DNA of 64,000 nucleotides, taken from Alphaproteobacteria bacterium (GTDB lineage: Bacteria > Pseudomonadota > Alphaproteobacteria > Ferrovibrionales > Ferrovibrionaceae). The notes under the pieces are model-generated. The model worked only from the letters and a program-made list of their open reading frames with translations. It was not told where the DNA came from and did no database searches. A program made the translations under genes and the position numbers. Shown here one piece after another: positions 33,782 to 42,254 of this stretch. Each line of letters opens with the position of its first letter. Position 1 is the first letter of the stretch. The stretch spans positions 1 through 64,000 of the forward strand of contig JAGXRD010000042.1 in assembly GCA_018336035.1 (NCBI GenBank), read 5' to 3'.

Positions 33782-35250
33782 CAGTTTCTCCACGCACCCA
33801 TCAGCCGGTGCATCTCCGGTATCTCGTCGACTGCTCGGACAAGCCGGACGTCTGACAGAGCCGCCGCGGCCAGCAGTATATCAGTCACGTCGTCACCGGG
33901 GGCGGTCAGCACCGGCGCCTCCTCGGCGAGAAACCCCGTTGAGACGTCGCCTGCGAGGAAGCGCGGATGTGCCAAAATTGCATCGAGGTAGCCGGTGTTC
34001 GTGGTAACACCCAGGATGACGTAATCCTGTACCGCAGCCCGCGCACGCGCGATCGCAGCGGCGCGGTCAGGGCCATGAACAATGAGCTTGGCAAGCATCG
34101 GATCGAAATCGGTCGTCACCTTGCTGCCTTCCAGAATGCCGCTATCCACCCGAACGCCCGGGCCCTGCGGCTCTTCCATCAGAAGCACCTCGCCAATGGC
34201 CGGCCGGAAATCGGCGGACGCATCCTCCGCACAGATGCGCAACTCGATGGCGTGACCGGTCTGCCGAATTTCGGCTTGGGCGTGGCTAAGTCCTCCACCG
34301 GCAGCGATGCGTAGCTGTTCAGCCACCAGGTCTATGCCGGTCACCATTTCCGTCACCGGATGTTCGACCTGCAATCGTGTATTCATCTCAAGAAAATAGA
34401 ATGCCCCGTCGGGCGCATAGATGAACTCCACCGTACCTGCGCCGCGATAGTTCACCGCGCGCGCGATACCGGCAGCGGTCTTGCAAATTTCCGCCCGCTG
34501 CTCAGGATTCAGTGCCGGCGAGGGTGTTTCCTCGATGATCTTCTGGAACCGGCGCTGTATCGAGCATTCGCGCTCCCAGCAGTGGACGACATTGCCGCGG
34601 CCGTCACCCACCACTTGCACTTCAATGTGCCGCGGACGCTCGATATAGCGCTCGGCGAACAGCCGTCCATCGCCGAAATACCGCTTTCCCTCGCGCCTTG
34701 CGGTCTCGATCTCCGCCTCCAGTGACGCGTCCTCGCGCACCACACGCATTCCTTTGCCGCCGCCGCCGGCGGAGGGCTTGATCAGGAGCGGGAAGCCGAC
34801 AACACGGGCGCGCTCGACGAAATTTGTAGGATCGTCGTCCTCGATCGCTGCAGGCGCGACCGGAAAACCGCGTTCCGCGACGAAGGCGCGGGCGCGCACC
34901 TTGTCGCCCATCAGGTCGATGACGTCCTCGGTGGGCCCGACAAACATGATGCCGGCGGCGTCCAAGGCACGCACAAAGGCGGCGTTTTCGGCGAGAAAGC
35001 CATAGCCGGGATGCACGGCATCCGCACAGACCCGTCGGGCTGCCGCAACGATCTGATCGATATCGAGATAGGCTGCGACCGGGGTGGGCCCTTCGACCTC
35101 AACCACTTCGTCGGCGATCAAATGCGCGCTACCTGTCAGTTCGTTCCGGTGCCGCAACACCGCGACAGCCAAACCCCGCGCCCGGGCAGTGCGCACGATG
35201 CGTGCCGCGATTTCCCCCCGGTTTGCCACGAGAAGCTTATGGATCGGCAT
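33781..35250 (-). CDS. Biotin carboxylase subunit, system B
   Basis: About 489 residues from ATG 35250 (GAGG upstream; an ATG at 35268 overlapping the AtuA stop is the alternative). LLVANRGEIAARIVRTAR, HPGYGFLAENAAFV, KPSAGGGGKGMRVV, HIEVQVVGDGRGNVV, FLEMNTRLQVEHPVTE are complete biotin-carboxylase motifs. It ends soon after the BC domain, without a biotinyl region, which is supplied by the next gene. Uses ATP and bicarbonate to carboxylate biotin. Confidence 0.93.
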   Translation of the reverse strand: MPIHKLLVANRGEIAARIVRTARARGLAVAVLRHRNELTGSAHLIADEVVEVEGPTPVAAYLDIDQIVAAARRVCADAVHPGYGFLAENAAFVRALDAAGIMFVGPTEDVIDLMGDKVRARAFVAERGFPVAPAAIEDDDPTNFVERARVVGFPLLIKPSAGGGGKGMRVVREDASLEAEIETARREGKRYFGDGRLFAERYIERPRHIEVQVVGDGRGNVVHCWERECSIQRRFQKIIEETPSPALNPEQRAEICKTAAGIARAVNYRGAGTVEFIYAPDGAFYFLEMNTRLQVEHPVTEMVTGIDLVAEQLRIAAGGGLSHAQAEIRQTGHAIELRICAEDASADFRPAIGEVLLMEEPQGPGVRVDSGILEGSKVTTDFDPMLAKLIVHGPDRAAAIARARAAVQDYVILGVTTNTGYLDAILAHPRFLAGDVSTGFLAEEAPVLTAPGDDVTDILLAAAALSDVRLVRAVDEIPEMHRLMGAWRN

Positions 35251-35264
35251 GGCTGGTTCGCACC

Positions 35265-37064
35265 TCATGCCGCGTACTGCGCCGACAAGCCGTCGCGCGC
35301 GGCAAGCTCGGCCGGAACGGACACTCCGATATCCAGCAGGATCTGACCGTAACCCTTGCCTTGTGGATCGATGCGGACGGAGGCGATTCCACCGCCACCG
35401 AGGGAGTCGTGCAGCATGAAGTTCAATGCGTGGATTCCGGGCAGTTCGTATCCCTCAACGGGCCCCTCGCAGACATGCGCGAAATAGTTCCTCACCCGCT
35501 CTTCGGTGAGCGCAGTGCGGATATAGGGCAGATATTCGGGCTTCCGCGCGATCACCCCGATGTTGGCGATGTTGCCCTTGTCGCCCGAGCGCGCCCAGGC
35601 CAACGCAACCAGCGGTACCGTCACGGCGTCCGCGCCCGGATCGCCCGCTTCGCCGCGATACGGCTTGGGCACGGGAAGGGTCACCGCCTCCCCCGCTACC
35701 TGAACCGGCGCCGGCTTGCCGCCCACCTCCACCGTGACGGGTGTATCGGTCTTCGGGTGCAGGAACGAGAAAAGCCGCACGACCGGCTGCACCTTCGGCC
35801 GCCCTGCGAAGAAGCCGGTCAGCCCTTGCGCCGAGGAAACCGCCATCGGCGCGATCTCGCCGGCGAAGATATTCAGTGCGTCGCGATCGTCATGAACCGC
35901 GCCGATCTTCAGAACCACCTCACGGGTCCGGGCGCGGGCGTTCGCCCCATAGGCGGCCTCCGCGCCCAGCACTTCCACACTGACCTGCCGGAAGTCGCCG
36001 AGATTGCGCCCGCGAAAAATGCGGCGGCAGCGCGTGAGGATCGCCTCGGCCACGCGTTCCGCCTTGGCCGGCGCATCAATCGCGGCCAGCGTCAGCGTGG
36101 TGACCGCCCGCCAGCTATCAGCATAAGTGGCCGAAACCTTGTAGCTGTCGGTGCGCCCCAGTCCCCGCGCGCCCTTCACCAGCACCCGGTTGGACCCCAC
36201 CTGCTCCAACCTCACCTGCGACCATTCGCAGATCACGTCGGGAAGTATATAGCGCTGTGGATCGCCAATCTCGTAGAGCATTTGCTCGCCGACCGAGGCC
36301 GGCGCCACCAGCCCTCCCGTACCGGCCGTCTTGGTCATGATGAAGCCGCCATCAGCGGAGACCTCGACGATCGGCATTCCCATATCGTCCCAGCCGGGCA
36401 CCTCCCGCCAGTCGGTGAAGTTGCCGCCTGTGCCCTGCGGGCCACATTCAATCAGATGGCCCGCGAGCGAACCCTGGGAGAGCCGGTCCCAGTCCTCGTC
36501 GCCCCAGCCGAACTCATGCATCAGCGGCCCAAGCGCCACGGCGCTATCAGCGCAACGGCCAGTCACCACGATATCGGCACCCGCGTCGAGGGCGGCCGCA
36601 ATCGGTCGTGCACCGAGATACGCGTTCATGCTCATCAGCTTGCCGGGAAAGGGCGCGCTCGAAAACATCTCGGTAACGCCACGATCGCGCAGTTCGTCCG
36701 ACCTGTCCAGCAGGTCATCGCCCAGTACCGCCCCGATGCTGATGTTGACCCCGGCCGTCTCCGCCGCCTTGGCCAGGGCATCACGGCAGCCGCGCGGATT
36801 GACCCCACCGGCGTTGGCGACAACCTTGATCCCCCTGCGCTTGAGCTCAGGCAAGAAGGGCGCAACTGCCTGGACAAAGTCTGGGGCATAGCCCGCTTCC
36901 GGCGACTTCGTCCGCGCCCGAGCAAGCAGCGACATCGTGATCTCGGCAAGATAGTCGAAAACAAGATAATTGATGCGGCCCCTCGTCACCAATTGGCCGA
37001 TCGCCTCGGGCGTGTCGCCCCAGAATCCCGAGGCGCAGCCGATGCGCACAGTTCGACCAGTCAT
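35265..37064 (-). CDS. atuA: AtuA-family acyclic-terpene-utilisation protein
   Basis: 599 residues from ATG 37064 after GGGGAGG. The N-terminal AtuA domain (DUF1446) shows VRIGCASGFWGDTPEA, VFDYLAEITMSLLARAR, GIKVVANAGGVNPRGC and DIVVTGRCADSAVALGPLMHEFGW; the C-terminal AtuA-like domain starts near ALAWARSGDKGNIANIG and ends SVRIDPQGKGYGQILLDIG. The family is named from Pseudomonas acyclic-terpene clusters and usually accompanies an acyl-CoA carboxylase; its biochemical role is unresolved. It heads the operon with carboxylase system B, about 115 bp from operator 6. Confidence 0.93.
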   Translation of the reverse strand: MTGRTVRIGCASGFWGDTPEAIGQLVTRGRINYLVFDYLAEITMSLLARARTKSPEAGYAPDFVQAVAPFLPELKRRGIKVVANAGGVNPRGCRDALAKAAETAGVNISIGAVLGDDLLDRSDELRDRGVTEMFSSAPFPGKLMSMNAYLGARPIAAALDAGADIVVTGRCADSAVALGPLMHEFGWGDEDWDRLSQGSLAGHLIECGPQGTGGNFTDWREVPGWDDMGMPIVEVSADGGFIMTKTAGTGGLVAPASVGEQMLYEIGDPQRYILPDVICEWSQVRLEQVGSNRVLVKGARGLGRTDSYKVSATYADSWRAVTTLTLAAIDAPAKAERVAEAILTRCRRIFRGRNLGDFRQVSVEVLGAEAAYGANARARTREVVLKIGAVHDDRDALNIFAGEIAPMAVSSAQGLTGFFAGRPKVQPVVRLFSFLHPKTDTPVTVEVGGKPAPVQVAGEAVTLPVPKPYRGEAGDPGADAVTVPLVALAWARSGDKGNIANIGVIARKPEYLPYIRTALTEERVRNYFAHVCEGPVEGYELPGIHALNFMLHDSLGGGGIASVRIDPQGKGYGQILLDIGVSVPAELAARDGLSAQYAA

Positions 37065-37179
37065 CGCAACCTCCCCTGTCGACCGTTGGATCGGGCCGAC
37101 GCCGATGGAAAGCTTCTGCCTTTCCTCCAAGCCTGTGCCTAAAACCAAGCATGCAGCTCGACACTACTTGAAACGTTTT

Positions 37180-37193
37180 CTAACATATGTTTG
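37180..37193. promoter_or_regulatory. Regulon palindrome, site 6 (divergent)
   Basis: CTAACATATGTTTG between the atuA operon (left) and the dehydrogenase operon (right), 45 bp before the rightward ATG. One site could repress both promoters. Confidence 0.7.
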
Positions 37194-37238
37194 ATTCCAA
37201 TCAATAGGCAAGTCGCCCAGTCATTGGGAGGATCAAAG

Positions 37239-38453
37239 ATGAATGTCCAGGCCGGGCCAGACATAGCCGCGCTCGAGGCCATAAGGGCCAACTATTCGCT
37301 TACGCCCGAACAACGGCAGATCGTTGACCACGTGGATCGGGTTGCGCGCGAGATTCTTCATCCTTTGCAAGGTAAAATGGATGCGGAAGAATGGTGGCCC
37401 GACGATTTGTTTCGGCAGATGGGCGAGATCGGACTGCTCGGCATTACTGCGCCCGAGGAGCTGGGCGGCAGCGGCCAGAATGAATTTACCCAGGCCCTAG
37501 TGTCAGAGACCATCTCGAAATGGAACCCGGCCGTCGGACTTTCGCACGGCGCGCACGACAACTTGTGCCTTAACAATATCCTCAGGAACGGCTCGGAAGA
37601 GCAGGTGCAGAAATACGTTCCCGGCCTGTGCTCGGGGAAGCTGGTCGGCGCACTCGGGCTCACCGAACCCGGCGCGGGCTCGGATGCGCTGGGCTCGATG
37701 GCCACGAGGGCCGTACGCGACGGCAACGACTATGTGATTAACGGCTCCAAAATCTACATTACCAATGGTCCGATTGCGGATGTCATCCTGGTTTATGCAA
37801 AGACTGATAAATCAAAGGGCGCCAAGGGAATATCCGCCTTTATCGTCGAGACCGACAATCCTGGCTTCAAGGTGGCGCAGAAACTCGACAAGATGGGATT
37901 CCGCGGCTCACCCACAGGCGAGCTGGTCTTCGAGGATTGCCGCGTGCCCGCGTCGGCCATGATCGGGGTCGAGAACAGCGGCGTATCGGTAGTGATGAGC
38001 GGGCTCGACTTGGAGCGCGCGATGGTCGCTTCGATTTGCGTAGGGATGGCCGAAAGGGCCCTGGAGCTTGCGCTCGATTACGCCAAGATCCGCGAACAGT
38101 TCGGCAGACCGATCTCCAGCTTCCAGATGGTTCAGTCAAAGCTCGCGGAAATCTATATTGAAGTCGAAACGGCACGCGCCTTCGGCTATCGGGCGCTCGC
38201 GGCCTGCGTCGGCCTGCCTAAAGGCGCCGGCGGACGCGGCGAGATCCATAAGCTTACCGCCGCCGCCTGCCTATACGCGGGTGAAGCTTTCAACAAGGCT
38301 GTCACCGAAGCGTGCCATATCCATGGCGGTTCGGGCTACATGCAGGATACCGAGATCAACCGGCTGTTCCGTGCCAACAAGCTGCTGGAAATCGGTGCGG
38401 GCACCAGCGAGGTGCGAAAGATCATCATTGCCGAAGAACTTCTGCGCGTCTGA
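37239..38453 (+). CDS. Acyl-CoA dehydrogenase, isovaleryl-CoA dehydrogenase-like, copy 1
   Basis: 404 residues. Start at ATG 37239 after GGGAGG, rather than a TTG inside the operator. Motifs: LGLTEPGAGSDALGSM, VAQKLDKMGFRGSPTGELVF, the helix MSGLDLERAMVA with Glu259 (isovaleryl-CoA dehydrogenase base), and EIGAGTSEVRKI at the C-terminus, where the EGT Glu is absent. It would oxidise a branched (3-methyl) acyl-CoA at C2-C3. The next gene encodes a close homologue. Confidence 0.94.
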   Translation: MNVQAGPDIAALEAIRANYSLTPEQRQIVDHVDRVAREILHPLQGKMDAEEWWPDDLFRQMGEIGLLGITAPEELGGSGQNEFTQALVSETISKWNPAVGLSHGAHDNLCLNNILRNGSEEQVQKYVPGLCSGKLVGALGLTEPGAGSDALGSMATRAVRDGNDYVINGSKIYITNGPIADVILVYAKTDKSKGAKGISAFIVETDNPGFKVAQKLDKMGFRGSPTGELVFEDCRVPASAMIGVENSGVSVVMSGLDLERAMVASICVGMAERALELALDYAKIREQFGRPISSFQMVQSKLAEIYIEVETARAFGYRALAACVGLPKGAGGRGEIHKLTAAACLYAGEAFNKAVTEACHIHGGSGYMQDTEINRLFRANKLLEIGAGTSEVRKIIIAEELLRV

Positions 38454-38467
38454 AAAACGGGATAAAC

Positions 38468-39667
38468 ATGAGCCAGCAATTGCGCAATGCCCCCGGCCTT
38501 CCCACCTACTTCCTGAGCGACGAGCAGCAGGCGCTGGCCGATCAGGCATCTCGCTTTTTCTTTTCCGAGTTTCACCACCTGAACGCCGAGATGGACGACA
38601 CCGACGACCTGTCGCCCTCCGTCTTTCCCAAGCTGGGGGAGATGGGCTATTTGGGACTGAACGTCTCGCCGGAATATGGCGGCGCAGGGCTCGACTTCAC
38701 GTCGGCCTGCGTCATCACCGAAGAGCTGTCGCGCGCCTCGGCGGCGATCGGTCTGAGCCATGTTGCCCACGACAATCTTTGCGTCAACAACATCTACCGC
38801 AACGCCAATGAGGATCTGCGGCGAAAGTATCTGCCGGGCCTCTGCGATGGCTCGCTGATTGGCGCCCTGGGCCTGACCGAACCCGGCGCAGGATCGGACG
38901 CGCTCGGTTCGATGCGGACGACCGCCCGAAAGGACGGCGACCAGTACGTGCTCAACGGATCAAAGATCTACATCACCAATGGCCCAATCGCCGATATCGT
39001 GCTGGTCTACGCCAAGACCTCGCCCGAGAAGGGCGCCAAGGGAATTTCTGCCTTCATCGTGGAAACCGACACTCCAGGCTTCAAAGTGGCGCAAAAGCTA
39101 AACAAGATGGGGTTCCGGGGCTCGCCGACAGGCGAGTTGGTGTTTGAGGATTGCCGGGTGCCGGCTGCAAACATGGTGGGCAGACTGGATGGTGGTGTGG
39201 CGGTGACAATGTCGGGACTCGATCTTGAACGCGCCATCGTCTGCTTCAACGCGGTGGGCATCGCGCGGCGGGCATTGGAGATATCCATCGACTATGCCAA
39301 AACGCGCCAGCAGTTCGGAAAGCCGATCGCCAATTTCCAGATGGTGCAGTCCATGCTGGCCGAGATGTATACCGAGATCGAGGCGGCGCGCAGCCTGTCG
39401 CTGCGCACCGCCGCCATGTGCGAGGGTCTGGAGGAAGGGCAAGGCGGGCGTGGCGAGATCCACAAGCTGACGGCTGCTGCGATCTTCAAGGCTGCGGCAG
39501 CGACCTCCTTCGTGCTGGATCGCGCCGTGCAGATACACGGCGGATCAGGCTACATGCGCGACACCGAGGTGAACCGCCTCTATCGGACTGGGCGGGTGCT
39601 CGAGGTAGGAGCCGGCACGCAGGAGGTCCGCAAGCTCATTATCTCCGGCGAACTGCTGAAGAACTGA
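38468..39667 (+). CDS. Acyl-CoA dehydrogenase, isovaleryl-CoA dehydrogenase-like, copy 2
   Basis: 399 residues from ATG 38468, 14 bp after copy 1. Long identical blocks with copy 1 (GLTEPGAGSDALGSM, GSKIYITNGPIAD, GFRGSPTGELVFEDCRVPA) show a tandem duplication. Glu254 in MSGLDLERAIV is the catalytic base and the C-terminus reads EVGAGTQEVRKL. Both copies keep the base, so unlike many steroid-pathway alpha2beta2 pairs there is no obviously inactive partner; different chain lengths or a heteromer are both possible. Confidence 0.94.
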   Translation: MSQQLRNAPGLPTYFLSDEQQALADQASRFFFSEFHHLNAEMDDTDDLSPSVFPKLGEMGYLGLNVSPEYGGAGLDFTSACVITEELSRASAAIGLSHVAHDNLCVNNIYRNANEDLRRKYLPGLCDGSLIGALGLTEPGAGSDALGSMRTTARKDGDQYVLNGSKIYITNGPIADIVLVYAKTSPEKGAKGISAFIVETDTPGFKVAQKLNKMGFRGSPTGELVFEDCRVPAANMVGRLDGGVAVTMSGLDLERAIVCFNAVGIARRALEISIDYAKTRQQFGKPIANFQMVQSMLAEMYTEIEAARSLSLRTAAMCEGLEEGQGGRGEIHKLTAAAIFKAAAATSFVLDRAVQIHGGSGYMRDTEVNRLYRTGRVLEVGAGTQEVRKLIISGELLKN

Positions 39668-39677
39668 GGCCCGGCAC

Positions 39678-40535
39678 ATGCGAGAAAAGCAGGTTCAGCG
39701 CCGCTTCGCCGCCAACCTCATGTTAGGGCAGGTTGCGCTCGTGACCGGCTCGGGCTCCGGCATGGGTCGCGCCACAGCGCTTGAAATGGCCTCCTGCGGA
39801 GCCAGCCTGGCGCTTCTCGCCCGTCGTGAGGAGCCGCTTGAGGAAACCGCCGAGATGATCCGCGCTATGGGCGGCGAAGCCTTCGTTGTGCCGGGCGACA
39901 CCCGCGACGAGAAGAGCGTCGAGGCGGCGATGCTGAAGATCAAGCACCACTACGGTCGGCTCGATGTGCTTGTGAACAATGCCGGCGGTCAGTATATCGC
40001 CGCCGCCCGCGATATCACCAATAAAGGGTTCGAGGCGGTTATCCGCAATAATCTGATCGGCTCATGGCAGATGACGCGAGCCGCCGCCGACCACTTCATG
40101 TTTGAAAATGGTGGCTCGATCATATTCGTAACCGCAATCTCGGCCCGCACCGCACTAACGGGCTTCGCTCATACCGTTGCCGCGCGAGCGGGCGTCACAG
40201 GCTTGATGAAGACGCTCGCCGCCGAATGGGGTGAATACGGCATCCGCCTGAACTGCGTCGCTCCCGGTACGATCAAGACGGAGGCGCTCGGTCGCTACCC
40301 GATCCCGCCGGAAAAATGGCAGGAACTAAACCGATCTGTCCTGAACCGCATGGGCGCGGCGGAAGACGTCGCCGGGACCATAATATTTCTTGCCTCCAAG
40401 CTCGGTTCCTTCATCACCGGCGAAGATGTCTATGTTGACGGGGGAGAAACCCTGCATTTGGGCCACGACGCCCGTGACATGATCCATCCGGGCATGTTTC
40501 AGGAGCGTCAGCGGGGGGACGGGAAACATGAGTGA
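39678..40535 (+). CDS. SDR oxidoreductase, PECR/dienoyl-CoA-reductase-like
   Basis: 285 residues: VTGSGSGMG cofactor loop and NNAGGQY. As in the SDR at 15126-15980, the classical Tyr/Lys positions hold Thr166 and Arg170 in HTVAARAGV, followed by LAAEWGEYGIRLNCVAPG and ITGEDVYVDGG. This matches the trans-2-enoyl-CoA/2,4-dienoyl-CoA reductase branch. Probably handles double bonds left in the acyl chain. Overlaps the next crotonase by 8 bases. Confidence 0.82.
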   Translation: MREKQVQRRFAANLMLGQVALVTGSGSGMGRATALEMASCGASLALLARREEPLEETAEMIRAMGGEAFVVPGDTRDEKSVEAAMLKIKHHYGRLDVLVNNAGGQYIAAARDITNKGFEAVIRNNLIGSWQMTRAAADHFMFENGGSIIFVTAISARTALTGFAHTVAARAGVTGLMKTLAAEWGEYGIRLNCVAPGTIKTEALGRYPIPPEKWQELNRSVLNRMGAAEDVAGTIIFLASKLGSFITGEDVYVDGGETLHLGHDARDMIHPGMFQERQRGDGKHE

Positions 40536-41331
40536 ACCCGTCGTCCTGATCGAGGTTGCGAATCGCATCGCGACAGTGACGCTCAACGAGCCAGGGAGAC
40601 GCAATCCCGTCACCGGCAATGGGATGATCTCGGGGCTGCTCGACGCTTTTGACCAGGCGCAGCGCAATGCTGAAGTGAGCGTTATGATCCTGACCGGCGC
40701 AGACCCGGCCTTCTGTGCGGGCGGCGACATCAAGGAAATGGCCGACCGTGAGAGCGTGTTCCGTAAAGATCCGCTGGCCGTGGCGGACAGCTACACCAAC
40801 GGCATTCAGCGGGTGCCGCTCGCGCTCTACAATCTCGACATACCGACGATCGCGGCTGTCAATGGCCCCGCCGTGGGCGCGGGCTGCGACTTGGCGATGA
40901 TGTGCGACATGCGTGTCGCGTCGGAGAGAGCGAAGTTCGGCGAGGTGTTTTTGAACCTCGGAATCATTCCTGGCGACGCTGGCAGCTGGTTCCTTCTGCG
41001 GCGCCTCGGTTACCAGAAAGCAGCCGAGTTGACATTCACGGGGCGGATGGTCGGGTCCGAGGAGGCATTGGAGCTTGGAATGGTACTTGAGGTCGTGCCG
41101 CACGGCGATCTCATGGCGCGGGCGCGGGAGCGTGCGGCCGTGATTGCGGCCAAGCCGCCCCGCGTGGTGCGCGTCGCCAAGAGGCTGATGCGAAATGCCG
41201 AACGGATGGATCTGCCGGATTTCCTGAACACCGCGGCTGCCTATCAGGCGCTGATGCACCATACCAAGGACCATCACGAAGCTCTTGCCGCATTCCTCGA
41301 GAAACGAAATCCCATGTTCCTTGGCAACTGA
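40528..41331 (+). CDS. Enoyl-CoA hydratase/isomerase family protein
   Basis: 267 residues: VTLNEPGRRNPVTG, FCAGGDIKEMAD (first oxyanion loop), NGPAVGAGCDLAMMCDMRVA (second), AKFGEVFLNLGIIPGDAGSWFL with a candidate Glu, and the ending AFLEKRNPMFLGN. Hydration of a 2-enoyl-CoA made by the two upstream dehydrogenases is the simplest role. The ATG sits inside the end of the SDR gene after a GGGGGGACGGG stretch. Confidence 0.88.
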   Translation: MSEPVVLIEVANRIATVTLNEPGRRNPVTGNGMISGLLDAFDQAQRNAEVSVMILTGADPAFCAGGDIKEMADRESVFRKDPLAVADSYTNGIQRVPLALYNLDIPTIAAVNGPAVGAGCDLAMMCDMRVASERAKFGEVFLNLGIIPGDAGSWFLLRRLGYQKAAELTFTGRMVGSEEALELGMVLEVVPHGDLMARARERAAVIAAKPPRVVRVAKRLMRNAERMDLPDFLNTAAAYQALMHHTKDHHEALAAFLEKRNPMFLGN

Positions 41332-41347
41332 CAGACCGAGTTTGCTG

Positions 41348-41833
41348 ATGACCCAACCAGACCAGAAGAAACTTGATCAGATCGCCAGGATGTGGAGCCA
41401 TCGTGGACGTGGTTTGATTACGGAAATGGACCTGAAGATCGAAAAGGTCGCGATCGACGGCGTTCTGGTCAGGATGCCGTTCAACCCGTCGTTCTGCGCC
41501 GACGAGGAGAAAACCCTGCTGCATGGCGGGGTGCTGACGGCTCTTCTCGACAGTGTGTTCGGGCTTGCGAATTTCGTCGCGATCGACGGGATCAGCAGCA
41601 TGGCCACAATCGATCTTCGCGTCGATTACCTGCGTCCGGCCAGATCGCAGGCCGATATCATGGTGCGCGCTGAATGCTTCCGTCAGACCCGGCATATCGC
41701 CTTCGATTCGGGCAGTGTCTGGTTCGATGAGTCGGATCAGGCCGAAGTGGCCCGTGGCACTGCGACTTTCGCGCTCACGCGGGGCGAGGTCAGCATTTTC
41801 GACGCGATGACGCAAAGTAGGGTCTCCAAATGA
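41348..41833 (+). CDS. Hotdog-fold acyl-CoA thioesterase (PaaI type) 1
   Basis: 161 residues. Single hotdog domain with MPFNPSFCADEEKTLLHGGVL, ALLDSVFGLANF and ATIDLRVDYLRPA, the PaaI-like acyl-CoA thioesterase pattern. It may release CoA from dead-end thioesters. The stop overlaps the start of a second hotdog gene (ATGA), so the two may form a heteromer. Confidence 0.85.
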   Translation: MTQPDQKKLDQIARMWSHRGRGLITEMDLKIEKVAIDGVLVRMPFNPSFCADEEKTLLHGGVLTALLDSVFGLANFVAIDGISSMATIDLRVDYLRPARSQADIMVRAECFRQTRHIAFDSGSVWFDESDQAEVARGTATFALTRGEVSIFDAMTQSRVSK

Positions 41834-42231
41834 CGCCGGATCGTGCAACTCAGCAGCTCAGGAAAGTACCGTTCTTCCAGTTTCTCGATTTCGCGATCAC
41901 CGGGCTTGATGAAACGCATGCGGTCGCGACGATGCCGTTCGCCGAGCGACTAGTCGGAAATCCCATCATGGAATATTACCATGGCGGGATAATCGCTAGC
42001 TTCATGGAGGCGGTCGCCGCGATCTGTGTTAGCCATGGCCCCGATCTGCAGCCGCCGAAACCGATCAATCTGACGGTTGACTACCTGCGCCCGGCTGTCA
42101 AAGGGCCACTGATGACGGAAGCCACCGTGAGTCGGAAAGGCAAACGCATGGCAAGCGTGCGGACAACCTGCTGGCAGGATGACACCTCCCGGCCGGTAGC
42201 CGAAGGAGTGTATCACTTCCTGATGGTTTGA
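41830..42231 (+). CDS. Hotdog-fold acyl-CoA thioesterase (PaaI type) 2
   Basis: 133 residues, hotdog fold: ATMPFAERLVGNPIMEYYHGG, FMEAVAAICV, INLTVDYLRPAVKGPLMTEA. It is related to the preceding hotdog protein. Last gene of the rightward operon starting at 37239; converges on the double TetR gene 23 bp away. Confidence 0.86.
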   Translation: MTPDRATQQLRKVPFFQFLDFAITGLDETHAVATMPFAERLVGNPIMEYYHGGIIASFMEAVAAICVSHGPDLQPPKPINLTVDYLRPAVKGPLMTEATVSRKGKRMASVRTTCWQDDTSRPVAEGVYHFLMV

Positions 42232-42254
42232 AGCCTGCTTCTCCGGGCGCTCGC

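Noticed and set aside
35202-37142. Rightward open frame of about 646 codons opposite atuA
   Set aside because: Complement of a complete AtuA protein; composition typical of antisense frames in GC-rich DNA.
37191-37238. TTG at 37191 as the start of the isovaleryl-type dehydrogenase
   Set aside because: It falls within the operator and lacks a ribosome site; ATG 37239 has GGGAGG and matches family length.
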